The position numbers were made by a program, and so were the translations under genes. DNA of 34,322 nucleotides from the NCBI GenBank assembly GCA_017437125.1, contig JAFSBV010000009.1:1-34322 (forward strand). The letters are read 5' to 3'. This DNA is from Bacteroidales bacterium (GTDB lineage Bacteria; Bacteroidota; Bacteroidia; Bacteroidales; UBA932). This document shows, in pieces, positions 1-8,015 of the stretch. Each line of letters starts with the position of its first letter. The first letter of the stretch is position 1. Under the pieces are notes generated by a model. The model did no database searches. It had not been told where the DNA came from and saw only the letters and a list, made by a program, of their open reading frames with translations.

Positions 1-170
1 CAGAGGCCGCGGACGGGCCGGGTATTTCGAACGAAGAGAGAAATACGGAAAGGCGAAAGGACGCCCGGAACGAACGCAGTGAGAGACGGCATGCCCCTGG
101 GGGCTGTCACGCAGTGACTGGGGGATAAAAGGTCAACCACCCCGTCCAAAGGACTCAGCCTGGGGTGGTT
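1..170. repeat. Cluster of short extragenic palindromic repeats
   Basis: No gene is visible in the first 207 bases, which are more GC-rich than the flanking gene. Three related blocks follow each other. GTATTTC at 22-28 pairs with GAAATAC at 40-46. The core GAACGCAGTGAG lies at 72-83. GTCAC at 106-110 pairs with GTGAC at 114-118 inside a C/G-rich frame. The block cores (GAACGAAGAGAG, GAACGCAGTGAG, TCACGCAGTGAC) are variants of one another. They also resemble GAACGAAGTGAAG in the repeat at the right end of the window. I read them as degenerate dispersed extragenic repeats. A role as a small RNA cannot be excluded. Confidence 0.55.
135..170 (-). terminator. Candidate terminator of the fimbrial operon
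   Basis: AACCACCCC at 135-143 and GGGGTGGTT at 162-170 form a perfect 9-bp stem. A smaller GTCC/GGAC hairpin sits inside the loop at 144-154. On the minus strand the stem lies about 38 bases beyond the stop of the last fimbrial gene and is followed by GACCTTTTATCC. That T-tract is short, so termination is plausible but not strong. Confidence 0.5.
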
Positions 171-207
171 GAAGTTGAGCGTAGTATTGAATGTTTTGGC
201 TGTATTT

Positions 208-3195
208 CTATGCAGCTGGCTGGAGAACTATGTCATCGCCGTTTTCCAATGAATTGTAAAGGGCATCAAGACTGGTGTACTCCACCTCGAAAATATTGCC
301 GTTATCGTCTGTAAACTGAAGCTTGATGTCATCGACATTCCAGTCATACCTGTACTCGCTTCTGAGACGGAGCTCGAATTCTCCATTGTCATGTACGGTA
401 ACGACACCGATTCTGTTATATGTAGGCATCATCTCGAAAGGAACGAATGAATTTGCCGGTACATCCTTGATATTGCCTCCGTCGTTATATCTGATAGTTC
501 CTGCAATTGATCTGTTTCCAACTCTGAAGGTCTTTTCATAATATATGATGACATCTTCATCAGCCGTTATCTTCACCTCACCCGAACTTACGATACTCTT
601 AGGTCTGAATGAGATTGAAGGATATTCAGCGACATCGCCATCCACATAATAGATGTAACGTCCATCGACAACGGGATCTGCTTCGATCTTTCCTGCAGCG
701 ACAAGAGGCTGATCATCTACAAGTTCAAGCATAGGAGCATCAATATACACCTCGAATGCCGTTCCGAAAGGATCTACAAGCACCTGCTGATCAACCGGGA
801 GAAGCTCTCCATCATCCCCATGAATAGATGACAGGAATTCCTCTATCTCGAAACTGAGGGTGACTGTCTGGTCAGGATCGTATGTCAGAAGAACCTCATC
901 AGTCTCTTCCACATTTTCTCCTTCCACAATTGTTCCTGTCGGTCCGTCTTCAGCACCCACGTAATCCATTGTAGCATCAAAGTGGAACGGATGGAAGTTC
1001 GCAAGTTCGAAGATAGCCGACCTGTACTGGTTTCCTGTGCATGTTCCGGAGCCTGTAACCGACACCTCACCGTAAGGATTGGAAGCGATACGTACGACCT
1101 CGGCACTCTTTGGTGTGTTGGTTACAAGGTGGAAGACACCACTGCTGCTCAACGCATTTCTTGTAAATCCATATACCCTGCCACCGGTTGACCACTCATC
1201 CTCATGAACCGGATGGAAAGTAAAGTCTATGTCAGCTTTATGATCCAGATTTCTTGAATAGAAAAGGAATTCGTCATTTGTACCAGGATCCACATAGCTT
1301 ACATAATAATCTCCTAATTGATTCTCCACGAGTTCATCGTATCCTCCTGCGGCCTCAGCCTCTTCTTCAGTTTCATATATGACACCAAGATGTGTTTCAA
1401 GCTCTACCACGGCATTCACCTTCTGAGGAACGAGATAATAGTAAATGACCTCATCGGCAGGAAGAACACCTACATATGAACGGAGGTTGTGGAGAAGGAT
1501 TCGTGCATCCACTTCATCATCGTGAATAGTCGCAGTCTTTGTAAGAGGAGCAAAATGCTTTGCCTCGATCTTCACATCGACAGTAGCCGGAACTCCGTTT
1601 TCAGTCTCGTGCTTGAGAATAGTCTCAAGGTAAAGTCTCTGCTTGCCTGGTTCATCTACAGTAAGTACATACTTGTAACCTACGCCATTAGGCTCACCAT
1701 ATCTGTCCGGATTCTCTGCTTCCGTAATCACAGGAAGCATCATTCCTGACTCACTGCGCACATCCATGTCATTTACGGTAACGAGCACTTCCATAGGGAA
1801 CAGCTCCTGAGGAGTATCTTCCGATATGGTAAACATCATGGTAACATTCTCACCTGCTTCGATTCCGTGAATATTGGTTGTTATCCATGCAGGCTCGAAC
1901 TTCTGCTCCTTGATGGTGATGACCTTGATCTTTCTGGTCAGACGGCCGTACTTGACAAGGAGTGTTCCTTCACGCTTCTGAAGGTCGCCAAGATCAACCA
2001 GATTGATACCGATGGTTCCTGCTCCGTCATGGCTGAAGTTGTGGAGAGCCACATTGTTTCCGTCAAGCCATGATACTTCCGGTGTCGGAGCTGGAGAAGC
2101 TGTTGAATAGCAATTGTAGTAAAGGTAATAATATGTACCCTGTGAAGGTATATCTTCCTCTGGAATTACCACGAATGTCTCGTCAACCGAAAGGGTGTTC
2201 ACGCCATCTGTAACTTCCTTGATATGATCTGATACCGATACGAACACATTGTTGGTAGCCGGTGCTTCGAGTGCATCGGTAAATGTATCCTGACCATATG
2301 AAAGATCGCCTTCGATAAGCACAGTGTAGTGGTGGTTTCTGAATACAGGGATATATTCACCAGCCTCGTCAATGGTGGAGATACGGTAATATCTGTCCTC
2401 TGTTTCAGACGCCTTGCGTCCCCTTACGATGAAGTCGATAGGGCTGTCAGCAGTATTCTCTGTCTCGAACACATATTCTTCCGGATTCGTACGTACATCA
2501 AGGAAGTCACCGAGCTTTGCGGTATTTTCCGGCATTGTCACGAAAGGCCTGTCAATATAATGAGGAGCCTCGAATCCATGCTCAGGACAATATGGAGCTA
2601 CCGTTCCGAATGCATTGGTGTTCACCACGATCCATCCGTTAGGGATGAAATCCACACCTGCAGCAACCTCGAGGGTGAACTTCGCCTGGTTACGGACAAG
2701 GACAAGCGGATTTGATTCTGTATAGTCATCAATATTCTCTACAGTCTCTCTGGCCCAATAGATCATACGACCTGCCGAAGCTTCGAGATCATGCATTACA
2801 TCGACCTCAGACCTTCCTCTGTAGCTGTCTTCTTCAAAATATGTAAGGTTCTGGTTACCGATGAAGTGCATGGTAACGGTATGGTCAGGAATGTTTGCCT
2901 TGAACTTTCCGTTAAGGTCATCCGTACGGGATGTGATGTCCGCCTTCACTGTAGTGATGAAGAGACTGTTGACATCGAAACAGAAGATGGTCATGTTCTG
3001 TACTCCGCCACCGTCAGGATCCACAGCCTTGGTCTGAACCTCATTCATCTGAGGCACTTCAGCCGTGAACTCTATGGTCCTGTATCCTCCTGGAACATCG
3101 TTGATGCCCGGAATCGGCAGTTCCTCTCTCTGGCACGAAGTCATTATCCCGAACAATGTCGCGAGTGCAATGGCTATCTTGATGTGTCTTTTCAT
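208..3195 (-). CDS. Large fimbrial tip/accessory lipoprotein, 995 aa
   Basis: This is a secreted lipoprotein: an N-terminal hydrophobic segment ends in a lipobox with Cys21 (sequence IMTSC). Residues about 40-330 look like a fimbrillin N-terminal domain. They carry the T-K-A site at Lys56 and the following pattern DPDGGGVQNMTIFCFD, as in Mfa1/FimA/DUF4906 relatives. Residues about 335-435 resemble a BACON-like immunoglobulin fold. The remaining 550 residues look like further beta-sandwich domains, but I recognise no family there. It is last in the seven-gene minus-strand operon, 63 bases after the 719-aa protein. Its size and position suggest a tip adhesin or a large accessory subunit. The start used is the only one giving a full signal peptide. 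Its ligand cannot be told from sequence. Confidence 0.75.
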   Translation of the reverse strand: MKRHIKIAIALATLFGIMTSCQREELPIPGINDVPGGYRTIEFTAEVPQMNEVQTKAVDPDGGGVQNMTIFCFDVNSLFITTVKADITSRTDDLNGKFKANIPDHTVTMHFIGNQNLTYFEEDSYRGRSEVDVMHDLEASAGRMIYWARETVENIDDYTESNPLVLVRNQAKFTLEVAAGVDFIPNGWIVVNTNAFGTVAPYCPEHGFEAPHYIDRPFVTMPENTAKLGDFLDVRTNPEEYVFETENTADSPIDFIVRGRKASETEDRYYRISTIDEAGEYIPVFRNHHYTVLIEGDLSYGQDTFTDALEAPATNNVFVSVSDHIKEVTDGVNTLSVDETFVVIPEEDIPSQGTYYYLYYNCYSTASPAPTPEVSWLDGNNVALHNFSHDGAGTIGINLVDLGDLQKREGTLLVKYGRLTRKIKVITIKEQKFEPAWITTNIHGIEAGENVTMMFTISEDTPQELFPMEVLVTVNDMDVRSESGMMLPVITEAENPDRYGEPNGVGYKYVLTVDEPGKQRLYLETILKHETENGVPATVDVKIEAKHFAPLTKTATIHDDEVDARILLHNLRSYVGVLPADEVIYYYLVPQKVNAVVELETHLGVIYETEEEAEAAGGYDELVENQLGDYYVSYVDPGTNDEFLFYSRNLDHKADIDFTFHPVHEDEWSTGGRVYGFTRNALSSSGVFHLVTNTPKSAEVVRIASNPYGEVSVTGSGTCTGNQYRSAIFELANFHPFHFDATMDYVGAEDGPTGTIVEGENVEETDEVLLTYDPDQTVTLSFEIEEFLSSIHGDDGELLPVDQQVLVDPFGTAFEVYIDAPMLELVDDQPLVAAGKIEADPVVDGRYIYYVDGDVAEYPSISFRPKSIVSSGEVKITADEDVIIYYEKTFRVGNRSIAGTIRYNDGGNIKDVPANSFVPFEMMPTYNRIGVVTVHDNGEFELRLRSEYRYDWNVDDIKLQFTDDNGNIFEVEYTSLDALYNSLENGDDIVLQPAA

Positions 3196-3258
3196 TTCTT
3201 TCAGTTTTTATTTCAATACTACTTTCTCTTCATTCTGGTTATTGAGTACCACCTCTCA

Positions 3259-5418
3259 TCAATAAACGTCTCTGATGCAGCGGAGGAATGTTCCACTCAA
3301 GGTCGGTTCAGGATTTCTTACTGTTCCTTTGTCTGCACACCAGTAATTTGTTCCTGCAAGGACTTCATCCATCACTTCCGAATCATTCTGGTACTTATAG
3401 ATGATTTCCACCTCGGCCCTGGTAGGGAGTCTCCAGTCCCTCAGGTGTACCTCCTGGTTCGTATCCGGGTCTATATAGACCTCCACATATTCCTTGCAAT
3501 GGCTGGCCACCATATCATAATTGTCAAACTGACCGGAACTTACCGCACCAAGCTGGGAAGCCAGCATGAATGATGGAGAAACCAGCTTCGCATTTTCGGC
3601 ACTGCTGTCAGTATAACCGTCTGCATCAAGGATAGGAATACCAAGGGTGTAAGTAGGTGAAGTGGACATTATCCTCACATGATACATTCTCGGATTACCC
3701 GGATCCAATGCATTACTTCTCGACTTGGAAATATTTCCCCACCGGTCATCATAATAATAATAATCTATATTCGCCAAACCGGATGAATACATCTGATAAG
3801 CTACCTTTGAAGTAAACGCACCTCCTGTTGTATTTTTACGGTATCTCCAACTTCCGTTATTCCATGTAGCAGTCGTAATCATGTCACCAGGTGTATTCCA
3901 TGTTGTAGGCACCGAAAGATTATCCTCGTCATTACTGTTGCCGTCAGGATAGAAGAAGTCATCCCTATAGGAATATGATCCTACAACTCCCGTAATGTAC
4001 TCAAGAGGATACTGGGTGACTTCAACTGTTCTTTCCAGACCGTCCTCATTGCTGATGACAAGGGTGAAATAAAGGATTGCATTATTTTCAGGTACAGGGC
4101 TGTAAACTGTTATGTTTCCTGCTATACTTCCGTCTATTGTCGTACCATATATGTCCTCCGGTGAAACAGATACTACCTGACCGAATTTATTGTAGTAATA
4201 TACATCCTCTACATCAATTGTCACAGGTGATGATGATGCAAATTCAAGCGTTGTAGTATCTTTTGCAACGTTATGCATAGTCATCGATGTCTCATTGACA
4301 CTCAGATACTTAGGCCTGTCATCGTTACCTACGCTCACTGTCACGCCTGTCCAGTCTTCTACAGTGTAGCTTATTTCATCCAGTTCGATAGGCTCAGACT
4401 CGTCTGATGCACCCGGACGGTCGAGAGTGATGTTGATCTGATAGAGGTTGTTTCTCTCGAATGTCGAATTGTCCGTCATCGGGATCTTGTACCAGCTGTT
4501 AGGGTAAGAGACAGTCTCGGTGTCTGACACCTTGAAGTCCAGAGGAAGGTTGATGACAGCACATGTCTCCTTGTCGAGGATGGACTCGTTGTCCCAATGA
4601 TGAGGATAGACGTATGTAGTGAGAGTAACGTTCTTTTCACCGGCAGCATACTCCGGATTCCATGTGAAGTACTCTGTATCTGTCTTTGCGGTAGTCCTCA
4701 GAAGAACGCCCTGAAGATCGGTTGCTGCCTGTGTCTCGGCAAGAACCCATGTATCGTAAGGAAGATTCCTCACATAGAACAGACCTCCTTCCGAACCGTC
4801 CTCAATTCCATAGTTCCTGAAAGTGACGTTATCACTGGCCGTTATGTTCACAACGATCTTTGCGGCAGCACGTGCAAGAAGTGCATGAAGCTCGGTATCC
4901 TCCTCCGGAACTCCGTTATAAAGTACAACCGGTGAGTTTCCGCCTGCATCTTCTGCAACTGCGTCCATAAGGAAATAGCGCGGAGCGTCCGGAACATCAA
5001 GACCTGTCAGGTGAAGAAGCGCGTCCTCCTGCTTGAGATCATTAAGATCGTCGAATGAGCCTATGCCGCTGAGATCAAGAGTGCTGTTTGCAAGAAGATA
5101 TACGAAATATTCCTGATTCTCTCCAAAAGAGGATCTCTTCGCTTCAAGAGTCACCTTGGATGCATTGTTCACTGCAAATGTCTCATGAACGATGAGGTCA
5201 TCCGGTCTGCCTGCCGATACGTCAAAGATGAACACGTCAAGATTGTTCACATAAGACTCTGTAGCAGTCTGCTCAGCCTTGGTAAGACCTGATGAAAGAT
5301 CCAGAATGATGCTCTCGTTGACAGGCGTCTCGACCACCATCTCCTCCTGAAGACAAGAGGCAGCGAGAAGAAGGGCTGCAGTGCAGAGAAGAGTATTTAT
5401 TATCCTTTTCATTTTCAT
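3259..5418 (-). CDS. Fimbrial tip lipoprotein with C-terminal RDWRLPTRAE module, 719 aa
   Basis: The lipobox LAASC places the lipidated Cys at 22. A T-K-A site follows at Lys47. Residues about 35-355 have fimbrillin-like features, including NNLYQINITLDRPG before a VEDWTGV strand, as in DUF4906/Mfa proteins. Residues about 370-475 look BACON-like, ending in RTVEVTQYPLEYI. The C-terminal 180 residues hold a conserved block with LVSPSFMLASQLGAV, a Cys in SHCKEYVEVY, RDWRLPTRAEVEIIYKYQ and NYWCADKG. From memory, this block is typical of Bacteroides fimbrial tip proteins and resembles DUF1566/FGE-type folds. I therefore call it a likely adhesin at the fimbrial tip. It is separated from the upstream 507-aa gene by one base, so the two are probably co-transcribed and perhaps translationally coupled. 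Confidence 0.78.
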   Translation of the reverse strand: MKMKRIINTLLCTAALLLAASCLQEEMVVETPVNESIILDLSSGLTKAEQTATESYVNNLDVFIFDVSAGRPDDLIVHETFAVNNASKVTLEAKRSSFGENQEYFVYLLANSTLDLSGIGSFDDLNDLKQEDALLHLTGLDVPDAPRYFLMDAVAEDAGGNSPVVLYNGVPEEDTELHALLARAAAKIVVNITASDNVTFRNYGIEDGSEGGLFYVRNLPYDTWVLAETQAATDLQGVLLRTTAKTDTEYFTWNPEYAAGEKNVTLTTYVYPHHWDNESILDKETCAVINLPLDFKVSDTETVSYPNSWYKIPMTDNSTFERNNLYQINITLDRPGASDESEPIELDEISYTVEDWTGVTVSVGNDDRPKYLSVNETSMTMHNVAKDTTTLEFASSSPVTIDVEDVYYYNKFGQVVSVSPEDIYGTTIDGSIAGNITVYSPVPENNAILYFTLVISNEDGLERTVEVTQYPLEYITGVVGSYSYRDDFFYPDGNSNDEDNLSVPTTWNTPGDMITTATWNNGSWRYRKNTTGGAFTSKVAYQMYSSGLANIDYYYYDDRWGNISKSRSNALDPGNPRMYHVRIMSTSPTYTLGIPILDADGYTDSSAENAKLVSPSFMLASQLGAVSSGQFDNYDMVASHCKEYVEVYIDPDTNQEVHLRDWRLPTRAEVEIIYKYQNDSEVMDEVLAGTNYWCADKGTVRNPEPTLSGTFLRCIRDVY

Positions 5419-5419
5419 C

Positions 5420-6943
5420 TTAGTTTACCATTGTTATTGTTACGAAGTTGGCATCTGTACTTCCTGGCCAGTAGTAGTTTCCTGAGCTTCCGTTGATAAG
5501 GAGGTATTCCGATGAGGTTACGAGATCCGGCTGGTATGTTATCGCAAGATCAACCGTATTTCCTACAGCCATGTCATTATGAGGGATGACCACTACCTTG
5601 TACCATTTCGATGATGCCTCTATCGGCCATGTGCTCTGAAGTACCTCGTCATCGGTATCGTAGTCATATATCTTTATATCTGCATCAGATGCGTGATCTC
5701 CTATCAGTGTCGGCTGCCATTCGTCGTTTGCCGGTGCGGTCATCTGGAAATATCCCACAAATGGAGATGTCAGTGACATTTCAGCGGCATATGAAGGATC
5801 AGCTGTGTCGTCGGAAGAGGTAGGAACGTGGTCGCGCAGATAAGAGTGCGAAGGATATGTGAATGTGTAGCCTGGCATCGCATGTTCTTCCCAATCGGCT
5901 ACTTCATATGTGATATGGATTCTTCCTTCATCTTCCTCGCTGACAAGGATACATACCTTATAATGTGTATTTCTTTCTATGCGAGGCATATAGACGAATC
6001 CTGTCTTGACAGCTCCGCTTGGATTCAGGACATATTCGACCTTGAGGGCAAGCTGACGGTCATTCACCTGTGTCATCCATTCTGACAGATTTCCGCCGAC
6101 AGCTACTTCTGAAATGTAAGTCGGGGCAACTGCAACAGGAGTGTAATGATCGGCTGCCGAGCCGTCTCCCGTAAGTTCTTCAAGTGCCACAGAACTGCCC
6201 TCAGCAAGCAATATCCTGTCATTTGCCAATGAAGGTACAGTATTGAGGACATCGTCTGTCTGCGGGAAAAGATAGCTGTATTCTCTTGTCCCGGCTGAAA
6301 GCATAGTGACAGAAATGATCTCAGGCGATGTGGTTGCTCCTGCCGGCTTGGCTCCATAGACAGAAAGCTTTGCGAGAGAGCGCGAGAGACTGAAATCTAC
6401 CTGCTGGACAAGAAGAAGATGATTTTCATGACCTTCTTCTGTATTTGCAGTCCTGCTGATGTCATCAACATTTATAGTCTCCGTCTGCTTGCAATACATT
6501 GGAAGAGGTGAACCGGCAGCGATTCTTGAATATTTCAAAGCCTCAAGTCCAGCCCTTGTCATCTCAGATCCGAGAGATACAGGATCATTATGGAGCATCA
6601 TTGAAGCAGCATTCGCCACAAGATAGAAATCCACACTGTGAATTCCTGTTTCAGGGAGAGTGAGATCCATATAGAAATGCTCGTCAGCAGCCGTAGCCTC
6701 ACGATGATAATATCCTACAAGTGCATCACCTTGAAAAGCATACACATGAAGAGTGTTGATTGCTGATTCCGACTCTGTAGGAGCAGCCTTGGTAAGCATA
6801 TCGTCTGCCGAAACGTTGATCTGGATAAGCACGTTCTGCAGATCCTTCGGCATTTCCATCTTCTCGAAGAAGCAACCGGTGGCCAGAACTGCCGCGATGA
6901 TCGCCAAAGCCGTCTTAGTCATTATATTAATTGTCTTCTGCAT
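5420..6943 (-). CDS. Minor fimbrial/tip lipoprotein, 507 aa
   Basis: The signal peptide ends in the lipobox LATGC (Cys24). A start at Met8 (6922) would give an equally good, shorter signal. The segment MLTKAAPTES carries the T-K-A site at Lys52. It is followed by NTLHVYAFQGDALVGYY and HSVDFYLVANA, which are typical of Mfa-like fimbrillin N-terminal domains. The second half contains an ITYEVADWEEH strand, comparable with the C-terminal strand of the major fimbrillins, and then an extra domain of about 150 residues. The gene lies 11 bases downstream of the anchor gene and one base upstream of the 719-aa tip gene. A minor shaft/tip adapter similar in role to Mfa3/FimC-type subunits is my best inference. 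It could also be an adhesin itself. Confidence 0.72.
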   Translation of the reverse strand: MQKTINIMTKTALAIIAAVLATGCFFEKMEMPKDLQNVLIQINVSADDMLTKAAPTESESAINTLHVYAFQGDALVGYYHREATAADEHFYMDLTLPETGIHSVDFYLVANAASMMLHNDPVSLGSEMTRAGLEALKYSRIAAGSPLPMYCKQTETINVDDISRTANTEEGHENHLLLVQQVDFSLSRSLAKLSVYGAKPAGATTSPEIISVTMLSAGTREYSYLFPQTDDVLNTVPSLANDRILLAEGSSVALEELTGDGSAADHYTPVAVAPTYISEVAVGGNLSEWMTQVNDRQLALKVEYVLNPSGAVKTGFVYMPRIERNTHYKVCILVSEEDEGRIHITYEVADWEEHAMPGYTFTYPSHSYLRDHVPTSSDDTADPSYAAEMSLTSPFVGYFQMTAPANDEWQPTLIGDHASDADIKIYDYDTDDEVLQSTWPIEASSKWYKVVVIPHNDMAVGNTVDLAITYQPDLVTSSEYLLINGSSGNYYWPGSTDANFVTITMVN

Positions 6944-6954
6944 AAACGTGTCGA

Positions 6955-7893
6955 TTATTTTTTAAAGTCCGGTGTTACAAGTTCAACAAACCATGAAGGG
7001 ATACCAATTGTCACATCCACACATATTTCATCACTTGGAGTCGGTGGTGGAGGAGGAACCGGATCTGCAAATTCTATAAGGAAAGGTATCTGACACTCAT
7101 GGAGTTCAGGGTTGATGAAATCCTTGTATTTTCTGAGATGCTCTGCAAAGCTGATCATCGCTACAGGAGTTCCATCCTCACCGGTAACCTTCAGATATAC
7201 ATCCTCATGGTTCTTATGTCTCATTATATTATTTACTGCCGTAGTGGTTTTCACGCCATCATGTACGGTTTCCATAATATAGTCTGTCGCCTGTCCCTTT
7301 GCCGTATTGTGGAAGTCGGTCTCCGGCGAAACGCCTACAAGCTCGATCTTCGGATTCTTTCCGATGTTTTCAGGAGCGTTCACGACTTCAACGATGATGT
7401 CGTAGTGGGAGCTGGCGAAATAGGTTGTCTTAGTCTCCTCGAGCTTGTATTCATCATAAGGCTCGATGGTATAGTCGATTGAAGACCAGTAGAGCGGATC
7501 GTTGCCGGACACAGTCTCTCCGTTGATATAGTCAGCGGCAGCGAAGGTTATGTTGCTCAAATCCTTTGAATCAAGGTTCCCGACCTTTGTGTCATATGCA
7601 TTTCCTACGCACACGATACGGTAATCTCCCGCATCCAGAGGAGGAAGTGTGACAAGCTGTGCCTCGATTTCTGCGTCTGAAAGCGCAAATGAACTGATGC
7701 AGCGGCTGTCCTGATCAAAAACATACAGGTCAACATCGGTGATCTTCTCCGGGAAGATATCGGTCGTACCGTCGCCATTGTAGCACAAGGCAAGACGATA
7801 GACGTTATGGCAATCGCTGTTGTCTTCTCTGATGCAGGAAGCGGAGAGTCCTCCAGCGAGAAGAAGGCATAAAGCAATGTTTCTCATTTTCAT
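6955..7893 (-). CDS. FimB/Mfa2-family fimbrial anchor lipoprotein
   Basis: The lipobox LSASC (Cys20) is followed by IREDNSDC, the Cys-rich start typical of the FimB/Mfa2 family. The core DVDLYVFDQDSRCISSF and LDAGDYRIVCVGNAYD also fits that family. In Porphyromonas gingivalis, Mfa2 and FimB anchor the fimbria in the outer membrane and limit its length. In agreement, this protein lacks the T-K/R-A/G processing site seen in its four lipoprotein neighbours. The C-terminus has a polyproline linker (PVPPPPPTP) and a tail containing VDVTIGIPSWFVELVTPDF. That tail closely matches the C-terminal strand of the major fimbrillin encoded next door. The gene is immediately downstream of the major subunit gene, the usual order. 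Confidence 0.88.
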   Translation of the reverse strand: MKMRNIALCLLLAGGLSASCIREDNSDCHNVYRLALCYNGDGTTDIFPEKITDVDLYVFDQDSRCISSFALSDAEIEAQLVTLPPLDAGDYRIVCVGNAYDTKVGNLDSKDLSNITFAAADYINGETVSGNDPLYWSSIDYTIEPYDEYKLEETKTTYFASSHYDIIVEVVNAPENIGKNPKIELVGVSPETDFHNTAKGQATDYIMETVHDGVKTTTAVNNIMRHKNHEDVYLKVTGEDGTPVAMISFAEHLRKYKDFINPELHECQIPFLIEFADPVPPPPPTPSDEICVDVTIGIPSWFVELVTPDFKK

Positions 7894-7937
7894 AATCTCT
7901 GTATGTTTTTACGTTAGTGTTTGTTGTTAATAAATAC

Positions 7938-7969
7938 TGGAGGGGCGGGCCGGGACCTAAGCCCCTCCA
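7938..7969 (-). terminator. GC-rich stem-loop after the major fimbrillin gene
   Basis: TGGAGGGGC (7938-7946) and GCCCCTCCA (7961-7969) form a perfect 9-bp stem with a 14-base loop. It lies 47 bases past the major fimbrillin stop and about 45 bases before the anchor gene. On the minus strand it is followed by AGTATTTATTAAC, which is U-rich but lacks a clean run. It may be a partial terminator or an mRNA-stabilising hairpin that raises major-subunit output over downstream subunits. I saw no separate consensus promoter in the 122-base gap. Confidence 0.6.
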
Positions 7970-8015
7970 TATATTTATTGATGTTGTTTCTTAGTTTAAA
8001 TCTTTATCTGAAATG

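Noticed and set aside
2791-3573. Open frame of 260 codons on the plus strand across the ends of two fimbrial genes
   Set aside because: It is antisense to two well-supported lipoprotein genes, has no recognisable domain and shows Cys/His/Ile-rich composition typical of shadow frames.
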